A stretch of DNA of 64,000 bases from Hetaerina americana (GCA_022747635.1 JAKTNV010000009.1:28745622-28809621), one strand, 5' to 3'; positions 24,501 to 36,228 are shown, numbered from the stretch's first letter. A program made the numbers and translations. Notes: generated from the letters alone by a model not told the origin.

Positions 24501-24660
24501 GGATTTTTTGAATTTTTAATGAGGATCATTTGTGTATTAATATTGAATCCCTTATCAAATTTTCCTTCCGATACTATATGATTGGTATTAAATGAACTAT
24601 TGCTAACACTGAACCCAGTAGAGTGGTATAGAGTGGACGGCAGTAATTTCATGTGGTGAG
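21566..24660 (-). pseudogene. LINE-B (jockey/CR1-type) retrotransposon, near full ORF2
   Basis: The minus strand carries, in order, an AP-like endonuclease, a reverse transcriptase and the C-terminal region. Endonuclease: NKVAEYHHLIQNTGADIII, TESWLFTDI, FPQSYSIYRNDRTN, LESVWCSIKSRQSKRNYSCA, DCDVIIDGDFNVPSIYW (about 24430-24030). RT: DWKTANVTPTFKNGDSEEP, NYRPISLTSI, KNQHGFRKGRYCET, AIFLDF then KALDKVPH, SGVPQG and LFADDAVVYY (about 23050-22390). C-terminus: a 225-codon open stretch, 22311-21634, with SIKYLGVTLTHDLSWVKHI and ELGWESFTERRFNFRWKLLH. The 3' end at 21566-21600 ends in an ATAA-type repeat tail. Several stops and frameshifts, and a nested repeat near 23400, make it inactive. The domain order and motifs fit the jockey/CR1 group. 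Confidence 0.88.
23395..23470 (-). repeat. Nested LINE-B 3' end inside LINE-B
   Basis: TACCCTACAAGCCACCGCAG and the following bases match the LINE-B 3' end at 21578 (ACCCTGCAAGCCACTGC) and 27212 (ACCCTGTTAGCCACCGCC). It lies between the endonuclease and RT parts of the larger copy, so a second, strongly truncated LINE-B seems to have inserted there. Confidence 0.6.
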
Positions 24661-24689
24661 AGTAGAAGATGAGATAAAATTAAGATAGG

Positions 24690-25130
24690 AGCCCCTCAGG
24701 GGTGCCCATAATTCCCGTAATTTAATTTGTAGAGTGAAAAGGTTACGAGCGAGGGAAAGGGAAAGAACGTAGGCGGCTAAAGAAAACATCAGGAAGGATG
24801 TTAGCGTTGAGAAATGCGGACGACTTTGCTATACTTACACAAAGGACAAGACCTGAAAATAATATAAGTGATTAAAAACATGATGATAAAAACTATACTA
24901 TTGAGATAAGAATAGCATCAAGATAATGGTCTGCAATCGGAGTAAAGAATTTCTCCAAATAAGACTTGGGTAATGTAAAATGGAAAAAGTGGGAGAGCAT
25001 TTCAATTCAGGCAGCAAGATTTCTAGCGTGTAAAAATGCGGTTGGAATTGGTATGGGAAAGGACTATCTGTCCCTGAAGCGATCACCTACGGCAAATATT
25101 ACTAGAAGAGACAAAAGTAAGCAATAGTTA
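24690..25130 (+). pseudogene. LINE-A reverse transcriptase fragment
   Basis: GAPQGCP at about 24690 and NADDFAILTQRTRPENN at about 24810 correspond to the conserved RT blocks 'GVRQGCPLSP' and 'FADDxAIL' that surround the catalytic Asp pair. They are in the right order and spacing after frame shifts. Endonuclease and C-terminal parts are missing, and stops interrupt the frame. Confidence 0.6.
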
Positions 25131-25685
25131 ACATTTTAAATGCGATGTTATTTTTTTGAATGCGAGTCGTGTGTGATGTGGCCCCCAAGAAAAAATTAAT
25201 GCAGGCGATGGAGAGGATGAGTAGGTGAAATAGGTGATTGTACGTAGAAGTCAGCCCCAGTAGACATGAGGGAATTATATATGTATATTAGCGGAAAATG
25301 GCATAGCTGGGAAAGCTCATAGAAACCAATCCTCTGATTGATAATTCGAGATGATGATTGTGCGGAAGTTTCTTTACTCCAAACCTTCCGAGGTCATTTA
25401 GGAGCCTAAGCAATAAAAGAAACATATTCTGGTCCCGTCAACTGTTGTATTAACCTGCTTTCTAGCCAAGAGCATGAAAAATATATTTAACCATCATTTG
25501 GATCTACTCGCATCCCACATTTGTTTTGCTCATGCTCTGATAATGGTTAGTTTACGCCTAAATATTGCGCATATTAAATTTTTCTCCAAAAGGAAAGGAA
25601 AAATCGCCCATCCATAAATGCGCATTCGATGTTCCTCATTTTCCTTTCCTCCGTTGTAAAATATTGTGTAAGATGGCTTGAGTTG
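25130..25685. other. AT-rich noncoding stretch
   Basis: Nothing recognisable. Confidence 0.45.
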
Positions 25686-25687
25686 AT

Positions 25688-25900
25688 AGTATAGGTATAT
25701 TGACTTACCGGGTCAATGCTCTCGGCCCGGCAAGCCGTGGTTCAAGCCCCGGTTAAGGGAATATTTTTGCAAGTGTGTTTTGCTAGATTCCGCCTTCCCC
25801 ACCCTTCTTGTGTTCGTCTTTTGCGTGTGTGCCTATCCCTTTTCCTTATATCTATATCCATGTGAATGAGTATAGGTTCGCCGTATAGCAGGTTTTCGTG

Positions 25901-25905
<5 letters not shown>
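25688..25905 (+). repeat. SINE3, tRNA-like head with (TA)n tail
   Basis: GTGGTTCAAGCCCCGG at about 25736 resembles a tRNA T arm and B box. The body from 25790 (GATTCCGCCTTCCCCACC, TATCCCTTTTCCTTATATCT) recurs at 20205-20320 and in part at 44721-44758. Like the 20-kb copy it runs directly into a TA array. I infer a tRNA-derived SINE whose 3' end is a TA repeat. Confidence 0.65.

Positions 25906-25973
<68 letters not shown>
25906..25973. repeat. (TA)n microsatellite
   Basis: About 65 bases of pure TA joining the SINE3 body to a LINE-A 3' fragment. Confidence 0.95.
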
Positions 25974-25977
<4 letters not shown>

Positions 25978-26260
25978 GAATGGAGAAGGTGAAATGGACA
26001 GAGAAGAAAACAAATGAGGAAGTACTTGGTATGGTGGGCGAAGAGAGGGGTTTGTTGGGAGCAATCCTATGGAGGAAGGAAAAGTGGATGAAGGGGGTGT
26101 TGACCGGCAGTGGGATGTTGAAGACTGTGATAGAGGGTAGAATGTTGGGCAAAAGAGGAAAGGGAAGGAACAGGATAGGGATGTTGGACGGGATGAAGGG
26201 AGGAAGAAAGTACTCAGAGATTCTTTGATGCTCAGGAATCTTACAAATTATTAATATGGA
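25974..26260 (+). pseudogene. LINE-A C-terminal fragment, open frame
   Basis: From 25975 one frame reads RRMEKVKWTEKKTNEEVLGM, VGEERGLLGAI, KEKWMKGVLTGSGMLKTVIE, GKRGKGRNRIGMLDGMKGGR and stops at 26226-26228. This is the best-preserved LINE-A C-terminus here and was used to recognise the others. No RT or endonuclease is attached: the 5' side is a TA array. It is a 5'-truncated or recombined piece. Arthropod endonuclease-reverse transcriptases end with this type of sequence. Confidence 0.75.
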
Positions 26261-27200
26261 AGACATTCCTCAATCAAAGAAACTTTGTAAATAAATTTTT
26301 ATTTTTGTTACAAATATTACAAATGTAATTGTTTCTATAAATTTTATTATTAGACGTGTAATGAAACGTCTGAATAAATTTGCAAGTCGAGTCCGTTTTG
26401 TTTCAGCCGAAGTTTCGGATTTTAAGTAAAATTAAGGAACTCAACATTTGAAGCGCAGAATGGAAAATAGTTGCTCATTTTCTTTAAGACAAGCAAAATA
26501 ATTGTGAAAACTGTTGTAAGAAATTATTGATGTTTTCTATTAAATATAGCTCGAAGATTACAGCAATGAAACTTATGAAAAATCAGTGGAGCAAATGAAA
26601 TATGCTGGAAATTATTGGCAGCACTAAGTGGATAATTTAGGTAAAGTGAAAAGGGGATGCAATATGCTAGCAAGAGGTAGAATTTAATTGTATCTAAAGG
26701 AAAAAAGGTGCCATTTCTAAGAGAGAGGCTAGAAATTTCGCTTGGAGCCGATAGAAATTCAGAGAAAGTGGCCATAATACTTGCAAGAACTTGCTGGAAG
26801 GGTATTTAGTTCAAAAGAGTTAGCCGCATGGGCAAGAGGACTTTGTAATAATTAATATAAATAAAACTCTTCGACAAATGGGATTAAATATGGTTATTAG
26901 TTTAATTGCTTTCTTACATATATTTCTAACAGTTCAGTGAGAAAAGGAAGGAGATCTAATTATAATCTATATCATATTGATGGAAAGAATATATCAGAAA
27001 AATTAATAGAAGTAGTTTCAATCCTCATGAGGAAACAATAGGTACGAATGTGGACACAAAAACAGGTTAATACATTTAAATGCAGCGTAGTGAGGACTCA
27101 TTGTTATTCAAATAGTTTGGAAGTTTAAATGAATTTCAGGGAAGTTATACTAATTTCATTGTACTAAAGTCCGTCATTCACTGTCGAAGTTTAGGTTTTA
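26260..27200. other. AT-rich noncoding stretch
   Basis: No gene or repeat family is recognised. Confidence 0.45.
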
Positions 27201-27204
27201 GCGT

Positions 27205-27740
27205 TTTAGTACCCTGTTAGCCACCGCCAGAGTGTTTGGCAGGGGCTGATTACACACTAGAGTAATTTTGAATTACTTTTTCCCCCTATCGGACCACGCT
27301 ATTCTGATCCCCTAGCGTTTGTTGGAAAAATGACCTCTTAAATCTAACTGTTTTACGCTTAATCTCTCTCATTTTCTTGGAATGATCTCGCCTGCTGTAG
27401 TATGATGGAGCTAATAATACATTTTCAACAGCATTGCCAAAGAGACATCCTTACAATTCATTGCATGAGATTAAATCTGTAATTTAACATTTATTACGTG
27501 GGTGACACCCAGCATAGCTCCTCTAATAATTTTGATTTGCTACGCAGTTTGTTATAACCTTTTTTACAAATCTGGCTCCTCTTCGCGGCACACAATCCGA
27601 CTTAGTAAATAATCCAAATTCATGACTACCCCATATACTAACAGCATATTCTAAATGACACCAAAGTTAAAAAAGGCCAACGAAAGATTATATTTCTCTC
27701 TAGCCTTTTCATCACATTTCCTTAATAAGTGAACCCATCG
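27205..27740 (-). pseudogene. LINE-B 3' fragment
   Basis: The sequence aligns along its length with 21578-22080 of the larger LINE-B copy, beginning with ACCCTGTTAGCCACCGCC. Shared words include TTGGAAAAATGACCTCTTAAATCT at 27330-27360 and AATAATACATTTTCAACA at about 27414. It covers the 3' untranslated region and the last third of ORF2, with many stops. It is a 5'-truncated copy. Confidence 0.8.
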
Positions 27741-27829
27741 GTTTGGTCCTTCGAGAGAATATCGTGACGTTCTCGCATTATTAAGAATATCATTACGTAC
27801 GATATAAGGAAATTGAGAGCCTAATCAGG

Positions 27830-28440
27830 ATTTTTTCTCTGTTTCTGGATATTGAGAAAGGAACATATTACATTAATGTGATTCACAATTGCATGGATTT
27901 AGATGGAAGGGATATGCGTCCTATTCGAAACATTTTAATGAGTCCGACTAGGAGTGAAGATAGCGAAAAGATAATGCTAATGACCCCAACACTTTTTGAC
28001 CTCATCTTTAAGGAAGTAATATAAGAAGAATGGAAAATTCTGGGCTAATAATAAAAGTGGTCGGAGTACTCTTGTTGAACAGGTGAGATAAGCATTTGAT
28101 AATGATTGAGTTTGAATTTAAGTTTCAAGTAAACTACAGGTATGAATTACAAAATTGCGCGAAGAAGTGGATGAGTGTCAACACCAAATAAATATAATTA
28201 ATAGTATTATCCAGAGAAAGGAAGTTTTAATTTAAATTTTGAGCTATAGCGTGATTAGGGCAGGTGAAAACAATCACGAGATTTATACTCTCTTTGGACA
28301 AAACAATGGTTGATGGTTAAATGAAAATTGCGTTTGCAAAAATAGATTTACAAAGAGGTCTGGTAACCAAGCTGAATATAGACGAAAAATCTACTACAAT
28401 CAAACAAATAAATATAAATGCAGTGAAGCGTTTTGTGACT
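27830..28440 (+). pseudogene. LINE-A reverse transcriptase remnant
   Basis: A frame reads FLDIEKGTYYINVIHNCMDL, RPIRNILM, LFDLIFKEVI and, later, MKIAFAKIDLQRGLVTKLN. The order matches the LINE RT core 'CFxDIEKAFDxVNW...LIxNLY...LFNxYxEEV' and its following region. No long open frame and no YADD block remain. Identity is modest. Confidence 0.45.
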
Positions 28441-28885
28441 CGTAAATTGTTTTTTTAGAACACAGAATGAGCTTAATGCAATTTTTTTATCCTTTGATGT
28501 GCTGTGAGATGGAAAATAGAGATAAATGTTTAGGGGCTGTCATCCCTGGAAAAGTATCAGTTATTAAGGGCAAAGTCCGTAAGAGCAGTGATGTGGGATT
28601 GCCATGATGCTTAACCAATTAAGGCACTAGGGTTGGAAAAGGTGTAAGCATATTGTGCCGAAGGATTTCAATAATTATCCCAGGATCAGTGATTATTACA
28701 TTAATTGGGCGTTTGCCTTCTTCGTCATTGCTTTTGCTCTGGTAGACATTTTTCCTGTAGATGTTCAGTTAATAATATTTGCAATGATTATTACTTTGAA
28801 TTTTTGCTGAATATTTAACATTGAAGGCATAAGGGACTGGGTTCTTTGTTGATTAAAATCTCAAAACATTCAATAGAAGAAAGCT
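28440..28885. other. Noncoding stretch
   Basis: Nothing recognisable. Confidence 0.45.
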
Positions 28886-28887
28886 AA

Positions 28888-29153
28888 GGAGGGTCGCGGG
28901 GTAGAGCGTTGGACTACTGATCAGAGGGCCAGAGTTGGACTCCCGGGCACGACTCTCTGGGCACCCTTAGCTTATACCAAACTGTATAATTTTTCGGCGA
29001 CAAAATGTTACTGGGAATCCTTAACCGGCACAGGGAAGGAAATTGAGTCCCCCACATGATATGTGGCTTTCACACGCCATCGGGCTTATTACTGGGTGAG
29101 CGTTACCATCACATATCATACCGACCTTCCGGTTGATTTCTGCGGTTATGGTT
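28888..29153 (+). repeat. SINE2, tRNA-derived retroposon
   Basis: The head GGGGTAGAGCGTTGGACTAC has the form of a pol III A box region, and GTTGGACTCCC at about 28934 is a B box with changes. The body and 3' end (ATTACTGGGTGAGCGTTACC, then CCGACCTTCCGGTTGATT) are shared with the copies at 58715 (minus) and 59052 (plus). About 266 bp. Confidence 0.8.
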
Positions 29154-29154
29154 T

Positions 29155-32100
29155 TTTAAAATAAGTTATGTGATTTGAAAAATGAAAGTGCAACTCTTCG
29201 CAATTTTAACGCATATTAAGTTGCTTATGAAAAAGCACGACAAGAGAGCCAAAGAATAAGCACGAGATGCCTCATTCATGTAATTAGAACTCTATTATTG
29301 ATATTACCACATTTTAAATTGGAAAATGACTGCTGGACATGACAAATAAACGCTCGCCTATGAATTTTCGATTGCTAAATATTTTTTGCGGTGCTCATTT
29401 GTTGATTTTGTGTGTCTTTAGGTTATGGAATTGATTTAAAAAAATAAAAATTGAAGACACTTGGTCAAATCAAGGGAACAAAAGCAAATAAAAGGGAATG
29501 TACAGATTGACTCGTTTTTACAAGCTGTAGCCACCTTTGGCTAACACTCAAACAAGCAGAAATTTGCAAAGAGATACAAACGTGGGGTGGCCATCAACAC
29601 CTCGGCGTACAATGAAAAAGTTGAGAAAATTTTTTGGAGGTACATTCGTCTAATTTTAGACAAGAGACACTGTGAAACGACATTTTTCATTGTGATTGGC
29701 TCTTCATCATCTAACATCTCAATATTCCACAGGATTCTGTTTTCCGAAATGCTTTAGTGGAATTTATTCCATGGAGTCTGAGCTCACGCTACGTTTCCAG
29801 CCTTAAATAAAATGTAAAACAATTTATCCTTTCACCATAGTTGCCATCCGCCGACTCAGCTTAGGTGCACACTGCTGGGAGACAGGATTCGAGCCTTCGA
29901 AACAAAAGGCATTCACTTCGGAGGGGTCAGGTACTTTCCCAACGGAAGCGGGGCCTTTTTGTCAAAAGGCATGTAATTAATGTAGAGGTTCCGTCTTAAT
30001 TACTGCTCGATCCTCTACATCGGGGTGATAAAATTTATTTTTTGGCCGTTGGAAAGTTCGTTGTCACCTAAAAGCATGTCCCCGGGTGTCATCAAAAAGC
30101 AAACGTAGGCTCCCTTCGACCGTAAACATGTACGTAATTTATTATTTTTAGCCAGAAGCGATTATTCTTCTCTCAATGTATCATTAAAACGCCGAAGCAA
30201 TGCTGAATGTATTCCTGCTCGGTTTATGTTAATGTCTGTGAGATAAATTTTTATTGCATATTTTTCCTTAAGGTTTTTTCTGTTCCTAGGTTGAATGCTA
30301 ATCTCTTATCCTAAAAATGAAAGATGAGTAGTTACTTGGATGAAACCTTCGTTCAGAATACAGCATGCATAAAAAGATGTATAAAATGCCTATTAGACTG
30401 TAAAAATTTGTGAGCGGAAAATGTAATATTGACTCAAAATTCTATAATTTTTAGCTACAAGCAGTTTTAAATAAAGGTCTAAAAGTCTCTAAAACAAATA
30501 ATTTTGTGGAGAACCGACGATGAGTGGAAAATTCTTAGAATTAATAAATTAAATTATATCTTCATTCTTTTTGTTGTAAATTTTTTCCATACTTACATAG
30601 AACATATCCAAATGACGTGACGTCAAAAATTACTTTTTTTAATATTAATCTGTACAGCTTTACTATTTTAACGCAGAGGGCATCTTAATACATTTTATCG
30701 GCAAATTAACACAACTTGAGGATAGGAATCCAACTTAAACTTCGGCAATATTAGTAATATTAATTCTCAGGGATTATGCAAATATCGAGCAAACCCACAT
30801 TCTCTCGTCCCTTTTAAACTGAGACCTCGGCTAATGGCAGGGCCATTATGGTGAAAAAATCACATTTACCACATTTACAGGAATTTGGAATCGCATTAAA
30901 TCTTATCCCGTTTAGATGAAAAAAGTGATCCTGATAGAAATCACTTCCTCCACATTTGCTATGATAAGAAAACGAAACTTAAATATGGAAACGGCATATT
31001 TTTAAAAATAGGACAAGGATCTGGATTACAGGAAATTTTCAGCAAAACTTAAATTTGGCCTGACCAAATTTTTTTGGGAAATTGGAATATTAGGTAATAT
31101 CTTCGATCTCCTCCACGTAAAAATTTATATTATCACTCTCTCATAGCGGGCCCTGATGGACCTTGTGCAGCCTTTTTAAATTCTACTCTGTACAGGGTTA
31201 TTCTGTCTGGATGAAAAATGTCTACAGGTTGAGGATAGGAGACTGGGACAAAAAAGACAGCAGTAATATACAGTGGATTATCAGCGAATACGTATATGTG
31301 GGGCTTTTTTGGGCATACTTTTATGATATGAAATCTCGATCGCTGGGTCCGAAAATAGTCTGTATAACACATTTTCAATCTTAGGTTTCTGAATTTCAGA
31401 TTTATAAGGAAAACACTGAATCCTGATATGGTAATGATAGGAATTATTTCGTATTCCTTTCTTATGTTTAGAAAAACAAAAAACTGTGTATAGTGCTAGA
31501 ATATTAATATGACTAGGGCCCATTCATGGTGCTGGAACTAAGGAAATCTTCAGTAAAACTGGACTGAATTTATCTAAAATTTTAACATACGTACTAGTCG
31601 TTTTCTCTTCTGGCGGGCAAAATAAAAAAAAGGCCCATTGATTTATTACTGAAAAGACTCCTTTCATTAATTTGTACCATAGTGTTATATTTTGCCATAC
31701 TTATTTTGACTCATTTCATTCATATGTTGTATCATGCATGCTCCGTAAGAATGTGATGAATACGAGATAAGTGTGGTGGATAGTGAGTGATTTTTTAATT
31801 AAAATACTTAAATGAAGGGTGTTTGGCTGTGTTGTTACGGTACACCTTATCCTTTTGGAAATAAACATTTTAATCAGTTTATATATTTAGAATATCGATG
31901 TAATGAATCTTGAATTTCCTTCTGACGTTTAGGAAATTAATGATAGCATAGTAAAACGTGTATTAAGAAGAAGTTGATGCCTCTAACGATTCCTTTTAAC
32001 TCCCTTCACACATATTGTAGACGCTGCCAAACCTATTTTACGCAAAGTAGCTAAAACTCCGCATTCGGTTCCTGAAAGATTTTAAATGGAGATGATCAAT

Positions 32101-33865
32101 CCTTGAATGATTTGTTCAGCAAAGGCATTGCTAAACACGGCTACCATTCAGAAGAGGGTTTTTTATAATGATTTGAGTACTCCTCATCTTTCATAAACTG
32201 CTACATAGAGAAAATAAGGCAGGATAGGGGGAAAGCGGCTTTATACCCTATCTCAAAATTTGGGAAACTAGAAGATGTATATATTATGTTTATAGCTGAT
32301 ATTTACTTGGTGTGAAGTGAAAATGACTATTGCTGACGAATACGCTAACCATATGTGGAAATCCGAGTTTAAAATTGCAAAATACGCCAACTTACCAGAT
32401 AATCCGTATTTGGGTGTCAAGGATTAATTAGACTAATTTTGATGTTTATTACAATGAGTTTACGCGTTTTTGGTGTGAATCATTTTCCCATTAGCTTTTA
32501 TTCTGTTTCATAAAAGTATTCAATACTTTCGGGCAACCTCTGTTAAATGCAATATAAAGTTTTTCACTCTAGTTAATAAAAAATGCTTTCTTCAAATTTT
32601 CCCCTAGCAAAGCTACAATAAAATTTTTCAATTTAATTCAGGACATTTTCCAGCACTTAGGACTAACATGTCTTACGTCTTCTGGCTGACGTATTATACA
32701 CTGAACATTGTTGTATAACAAGCTTTTACTCATAAAAGTATAATATCCAATGCAAATATCTGAAATTAGCTTTCGACATATAGTTAATGCCAAATGTGTA
32801 TCAAGAACTAGTGATTAATTATTGGCGGAGAGGGAAATCATTTAATGGAAAATGAAAGACTGATGAAGGGATTTTAAATTAAGGAAATTAATTAAGGAAT
32901 ACCTCGTAAAAGAACATATTATTTTCAAAGCCTTTGAAGTAGGAACCATCTGCAAGCATGGCTATTAAGAGGGATTAATCAAGGTATAAGCCAATGAAAA
33001 GACATTATCCAATCCGATATCAATATAGAATAATTATTTCCACTAAATTCGATATTTGCTAGTATATTTGAAGAAAATGGGCATAGTAGGTACTCAACAG
33101 GTTAGAGGATGAAATTCATTGGCCAAAAAATGACTTAAAAAAGGTGGACATTGATAAATGAGTCGCTGAAAAAATTAATGAATGATTAGTCAAAACCATT
33201 TTGAAGTCGTAGGTTCAGGTAGTTTTTTGGCTCCGATACCTGGCATTTGAGAAGGAAAGTAACATGGAAGTCTTAGCCTTTTCATGTGTGGAGATGAAGA
33301 CGGATAACGAGTATTGGATATGGCAGAAGAAAACACGTCATTTGGGTAAAATTTAAAGGGCGGAAATCGATAAATGGATGTGATAAACATGTAGTTAGGA
33401 TTTTTCACTATAAATAGTAACCATTTTATTCAATGACATTCTTTTTCAATCATATTATAAGATTCAGCAACTGACTGATTTCTTGCTTACACAATGGTAA
33501 CTGTGCTGCAAAACAAACAACATATATGTAAAAACAAAGCGTTACTGTGCAATATAAACCATACCTTTCCTGAATGCCATGCACACAGATGCAGCAAGAT
33601 GCTGACGACCGTATTGCAGGTGAGCTTAATGGGAAATAAGAATCGGAAGAAGAGGAAAAGAGTAAGCATTTAAAGCGACAGGGAGAGGGGCTAGAACTCA
33701 GTGAAACCGAGGAATGATTTTGCAAAGCAAATCGTGTTTCCTCGCAAAGTGCCTAAAATCCACAATGGTGCTTAGTAATTAAAAAAATATTACAAAGCAC
33801 AACCTGTTTATTTCAATGTTAAATCAGTAGATTAACTAAAATAAATTTAAAAAAGGCAAATCCTC
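29155..33865. other. Long noncoding stretch, possible Sox intron
   Basis: About 4.7 kb with no recognisable gene or repeat. It lies downstream (minus strand) of the SoxB exon and may be part of its intron. Within it, 29840-30130 is less AT-rich, with an 8-bp inverted repeat (TGTAGAGG/CCTCTACA), and 31040-31075 resembles 31537-31575 (AGGAAAT.TTCAG.AAAACT). I searched for codons of the missing HMG-box end and found none. Confidence 0.4.
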
Positions 33866-33869
33866 CCCG

Positions 33870-35720
33870 TGACATGTCAGCTTTGCGATACGCCGAGGCT
33901 TTCGGACAGGGGTCTAACCTGGTAGAATATTATTACGCCTCCCATGACTCTTTCACGCATTTGAAGGACTGCTGAATACGTACGGGTAAAAAGGGACCGA
34001 GCGTCGAGCTGAATGCGGGGTCGCTCCGCACATCGTTTCCGTGTTGGGGGAGGAAACGAGGGACTACAGCACCACCGGCGAGAAAATACCCAACCCTCCG
34101 CGAGGCGTGGAACTCGGTCCTCCACGGCCTCGCGAGACTTACCTGAGCCTTTTCGCCTCGTCAATGAAGGGTCTCTTCTCCGACTCGCTCAGCAGCTTCC
34201 ACTCCGCCCCCAGCCTCTTCGAGATCTCCGAGTTGTGCATCTTGGGATTCTCCTGTGCCATCTTCCGCCGCTGCCCCCGCGACCATACCATGAAGGCGTT
34301 CATAGGTCTTTTGATGTGGGCCCCCCCTTGGGGCCCGCCACCTCCGACGGAGACCTCAGGGGCCTTGCTCCCCATCCCGGCCGTCGAACTCGATCGGTTT
34401 GGGGGAAGGGGGGATAAATCTCACCAGTTCATCACCACGTGCCTAACCACAACCACCTTTTTCGTCCTTTCCCCACTGAGTATATAAAGGAGTTAAGCTG
34501 CGGCGAGAACAAAATCCACTCCGTGAGATATCACAAGGTTTTTGATGTCTTTGATGGAGTCCACAAAAACGGTTAATATGGGGGAGTGAGGTAGGGTTAA
34601 TGGGAGGGTTGGTGGAGTTTTCTCCTGATTCGAAAGGCGGGTTTTGGGAAGTTAGTGGGTTGTTCGTTTCGACGGTTTTCTTTGCGAGAAAATCGGTCGG
34701 TTCTGGAAGAGCGACCAGATTCCAATCGTCCTGGATGTTGCCAATGTTTGCCCGGTGGTTCGGCGCCTCGTGTTCCGCGTGGGGGAGAAAGAACACTAGG
34801 CTTCAGGGACCCACGGAACTTCGCGGGTCTCGGGGGCGCACCTCGCCAGCTAGGGCGACGGACGGGTGGACCTACAGCGTAGTAGTCGGGGAGCGCAATG
34901 CCAGTCACCCGTGGTTTGTGTGTGGATCCAGTCCTGGGCGCTGGTGGATCCGACTGTTGGCGAAAGGGGGATTGGGGAGTTTAGGATGGGGAGGGAAGAG
35001 GAGGCGAGGGGGCTCAACCTGTGGGGTGGGGAAGGAAAAGAGGAGGTTGGAGCGTGGAGAGAAACAGAGGGGGGGTAGGAAAAGGGAGGGGCGGGGGAGG
35101 AGGGGGTGAGCAAGGATAAACGGAGGGGGCGGCAACCCTCGTGGTCTTTACGTCCGCGCATTCACGAGGGCGTGGAGAAGGGATTGTGCGCAGGACTTGG
35201 GGGTGAGGGACCAACGGGTGATGGGGAAGGGGGGCGCTGGGGTGGCGGGGAGGGAGGAGATGGGGTGCAGGGAATGGGTGGGGGAATATCAGGGGTGGAG
35301 GGGATTCGTCGGAGGAATAAGGAAGAGAATGAGGAGGTTCTTTCTTCCCCGCGACACCCACGTCTGTTGCCTCGACATGTGGGTGTGCTTTTTTTCGTCG
35401 GGGTGTAGGTCGGGCGGTAGGGGTGGATAAAAAAGAAGGGAGAGTTGAGGATGGGTTCAGGAGGGACGTGGGTTTTATTTTGCAAGTGGCGGGGAAGGGG
35501 GGGGCTGGATGAGAGGTCGTCGGCGCGGGTACAAGGGGGACGGTTCCGGGGTCGGCAAAATTCTGCATGCGTTGTGGGATTGCTGCACTCATAATTGAAT
35601 TTGTTTTTACAGCGTTCCCCCAACCCCGTGCAGATTAGCGCTTTCGCCGTTCGTGCAATCGTGGTGACACGAACCCTGCTCCTCCTCCCTCCTTCACGAG
35701 AGGCGTGGACATTCAAATTT
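33870..35720. promoter_or_regulatory. GC-rich, CpG-containing island around the Sox exon
   Basis: Against the AT-rich surroundings this block is rich in G, C and CpG. The part at 34960-35520 is strongly G-rich on the plus strand, with many runs of four or more G. Relative to the minus-strand Sox gene it lies upstream, where a promoter or 5' untranslated exon would be. Long frames in both strands here are a by-product of few stop codons in GC-rich DNA. Confidence 0.55.
34143..34388 (-). CDS. SoxB-type HMG-box exon (partial gene)
   Basis: The minus strand from ATG 34375-34373 encodes [19 protein letters not shown] and then an HMG box: [68 protein letters not shown] is the Sox signature, and the whole matches group [11 protein letters not shown] leans to B2 (Sox21/Sox14). 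Sox proteins bend DNA at ACAAT-type sites in the nucleus and steer neural and early development. The exon stops after about 59 of roughly 79 HMG residues: CTCAG|GTAAGT at 34143/34142 is an ideal donor, splitting the Arg codon after its second base. The next exon (usually AVHMKEHPDYKYRPRRK) is not in the window as far as I can see. The 5' limit is uncertain: either a start at 34375, with an in-frame TGA upstream, or an acceptor at 34389-34390 after a C/T tract. Confidence 0.92.
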
Positions 35721-35724
35721 TACG

Positions 35725-36228
35725 ACGGTTTGTGTGGGAAGGCGAAGAGGAATGCTAGGCGCGATGCACACATATTTGCATGTCACTAAGCAATGCAACC
35801 AAGGGAAATGTATAGGGGCGTTGGCTGCGGAACGGAAGGATGCTTTCATTTAAGGGAGGATTGTCCGCGCTATTTTCATTTTTGCATACCAAATACCCTA
35901 AAATATTTCTTCCAACTTTTCCGGTGGAAACGTCCATGGATAAACTCAAGTATCATTTTACAATCCGTCTTTTAAAGTCAATTCCTTCAATAAAATGAAG
36001 TGAGAAATTGAGCTTCTGTAGCAGTCACTTTCTGTTGCAAAGCTCATATATTTACACTGTTTATTGCGTATATTAATAATTATAATTTATTCAATTTTCT
36101 GGAATTAATTCATTTTTGAAGCGAAATATTATACTGCTTTCTAAAGTAAAAGAGTGCGAAATATTATTCTACTTTCAGCTACGTAACTCTCATTATTGGT
36201 TCTTGAACCTTGGTATTAATATATCGAT
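35725..36228. other. Noncoding stretch
   Basis: Composition returns to AT-rich. A word near GCGAAATATTAT occurs twice, at 36121 and 36158, as a loose 37-bp direct repeat. No gene is seen. Confidence 0.5.

Noticed and set aside
29870..29935. tRNA-like B box on the minus strand (GGCTCGAATCC)
   Set aside because: No A box at the proper distance and no cloverleaf; too short to call a SINE.
33877..34164. 95-codon minus-strand frame overlapping the Sox exon
   Set aside because: It is in another frame and runs through the splice donor into the intron.
34597..35716. Several long overlapping frames on both strands (up to 192 codons)
   Set aside because: They lie in GC-rich low-complexity DNA with few stops, encode Pro/Ser- or Gly/Arg-rich strings and match no family.
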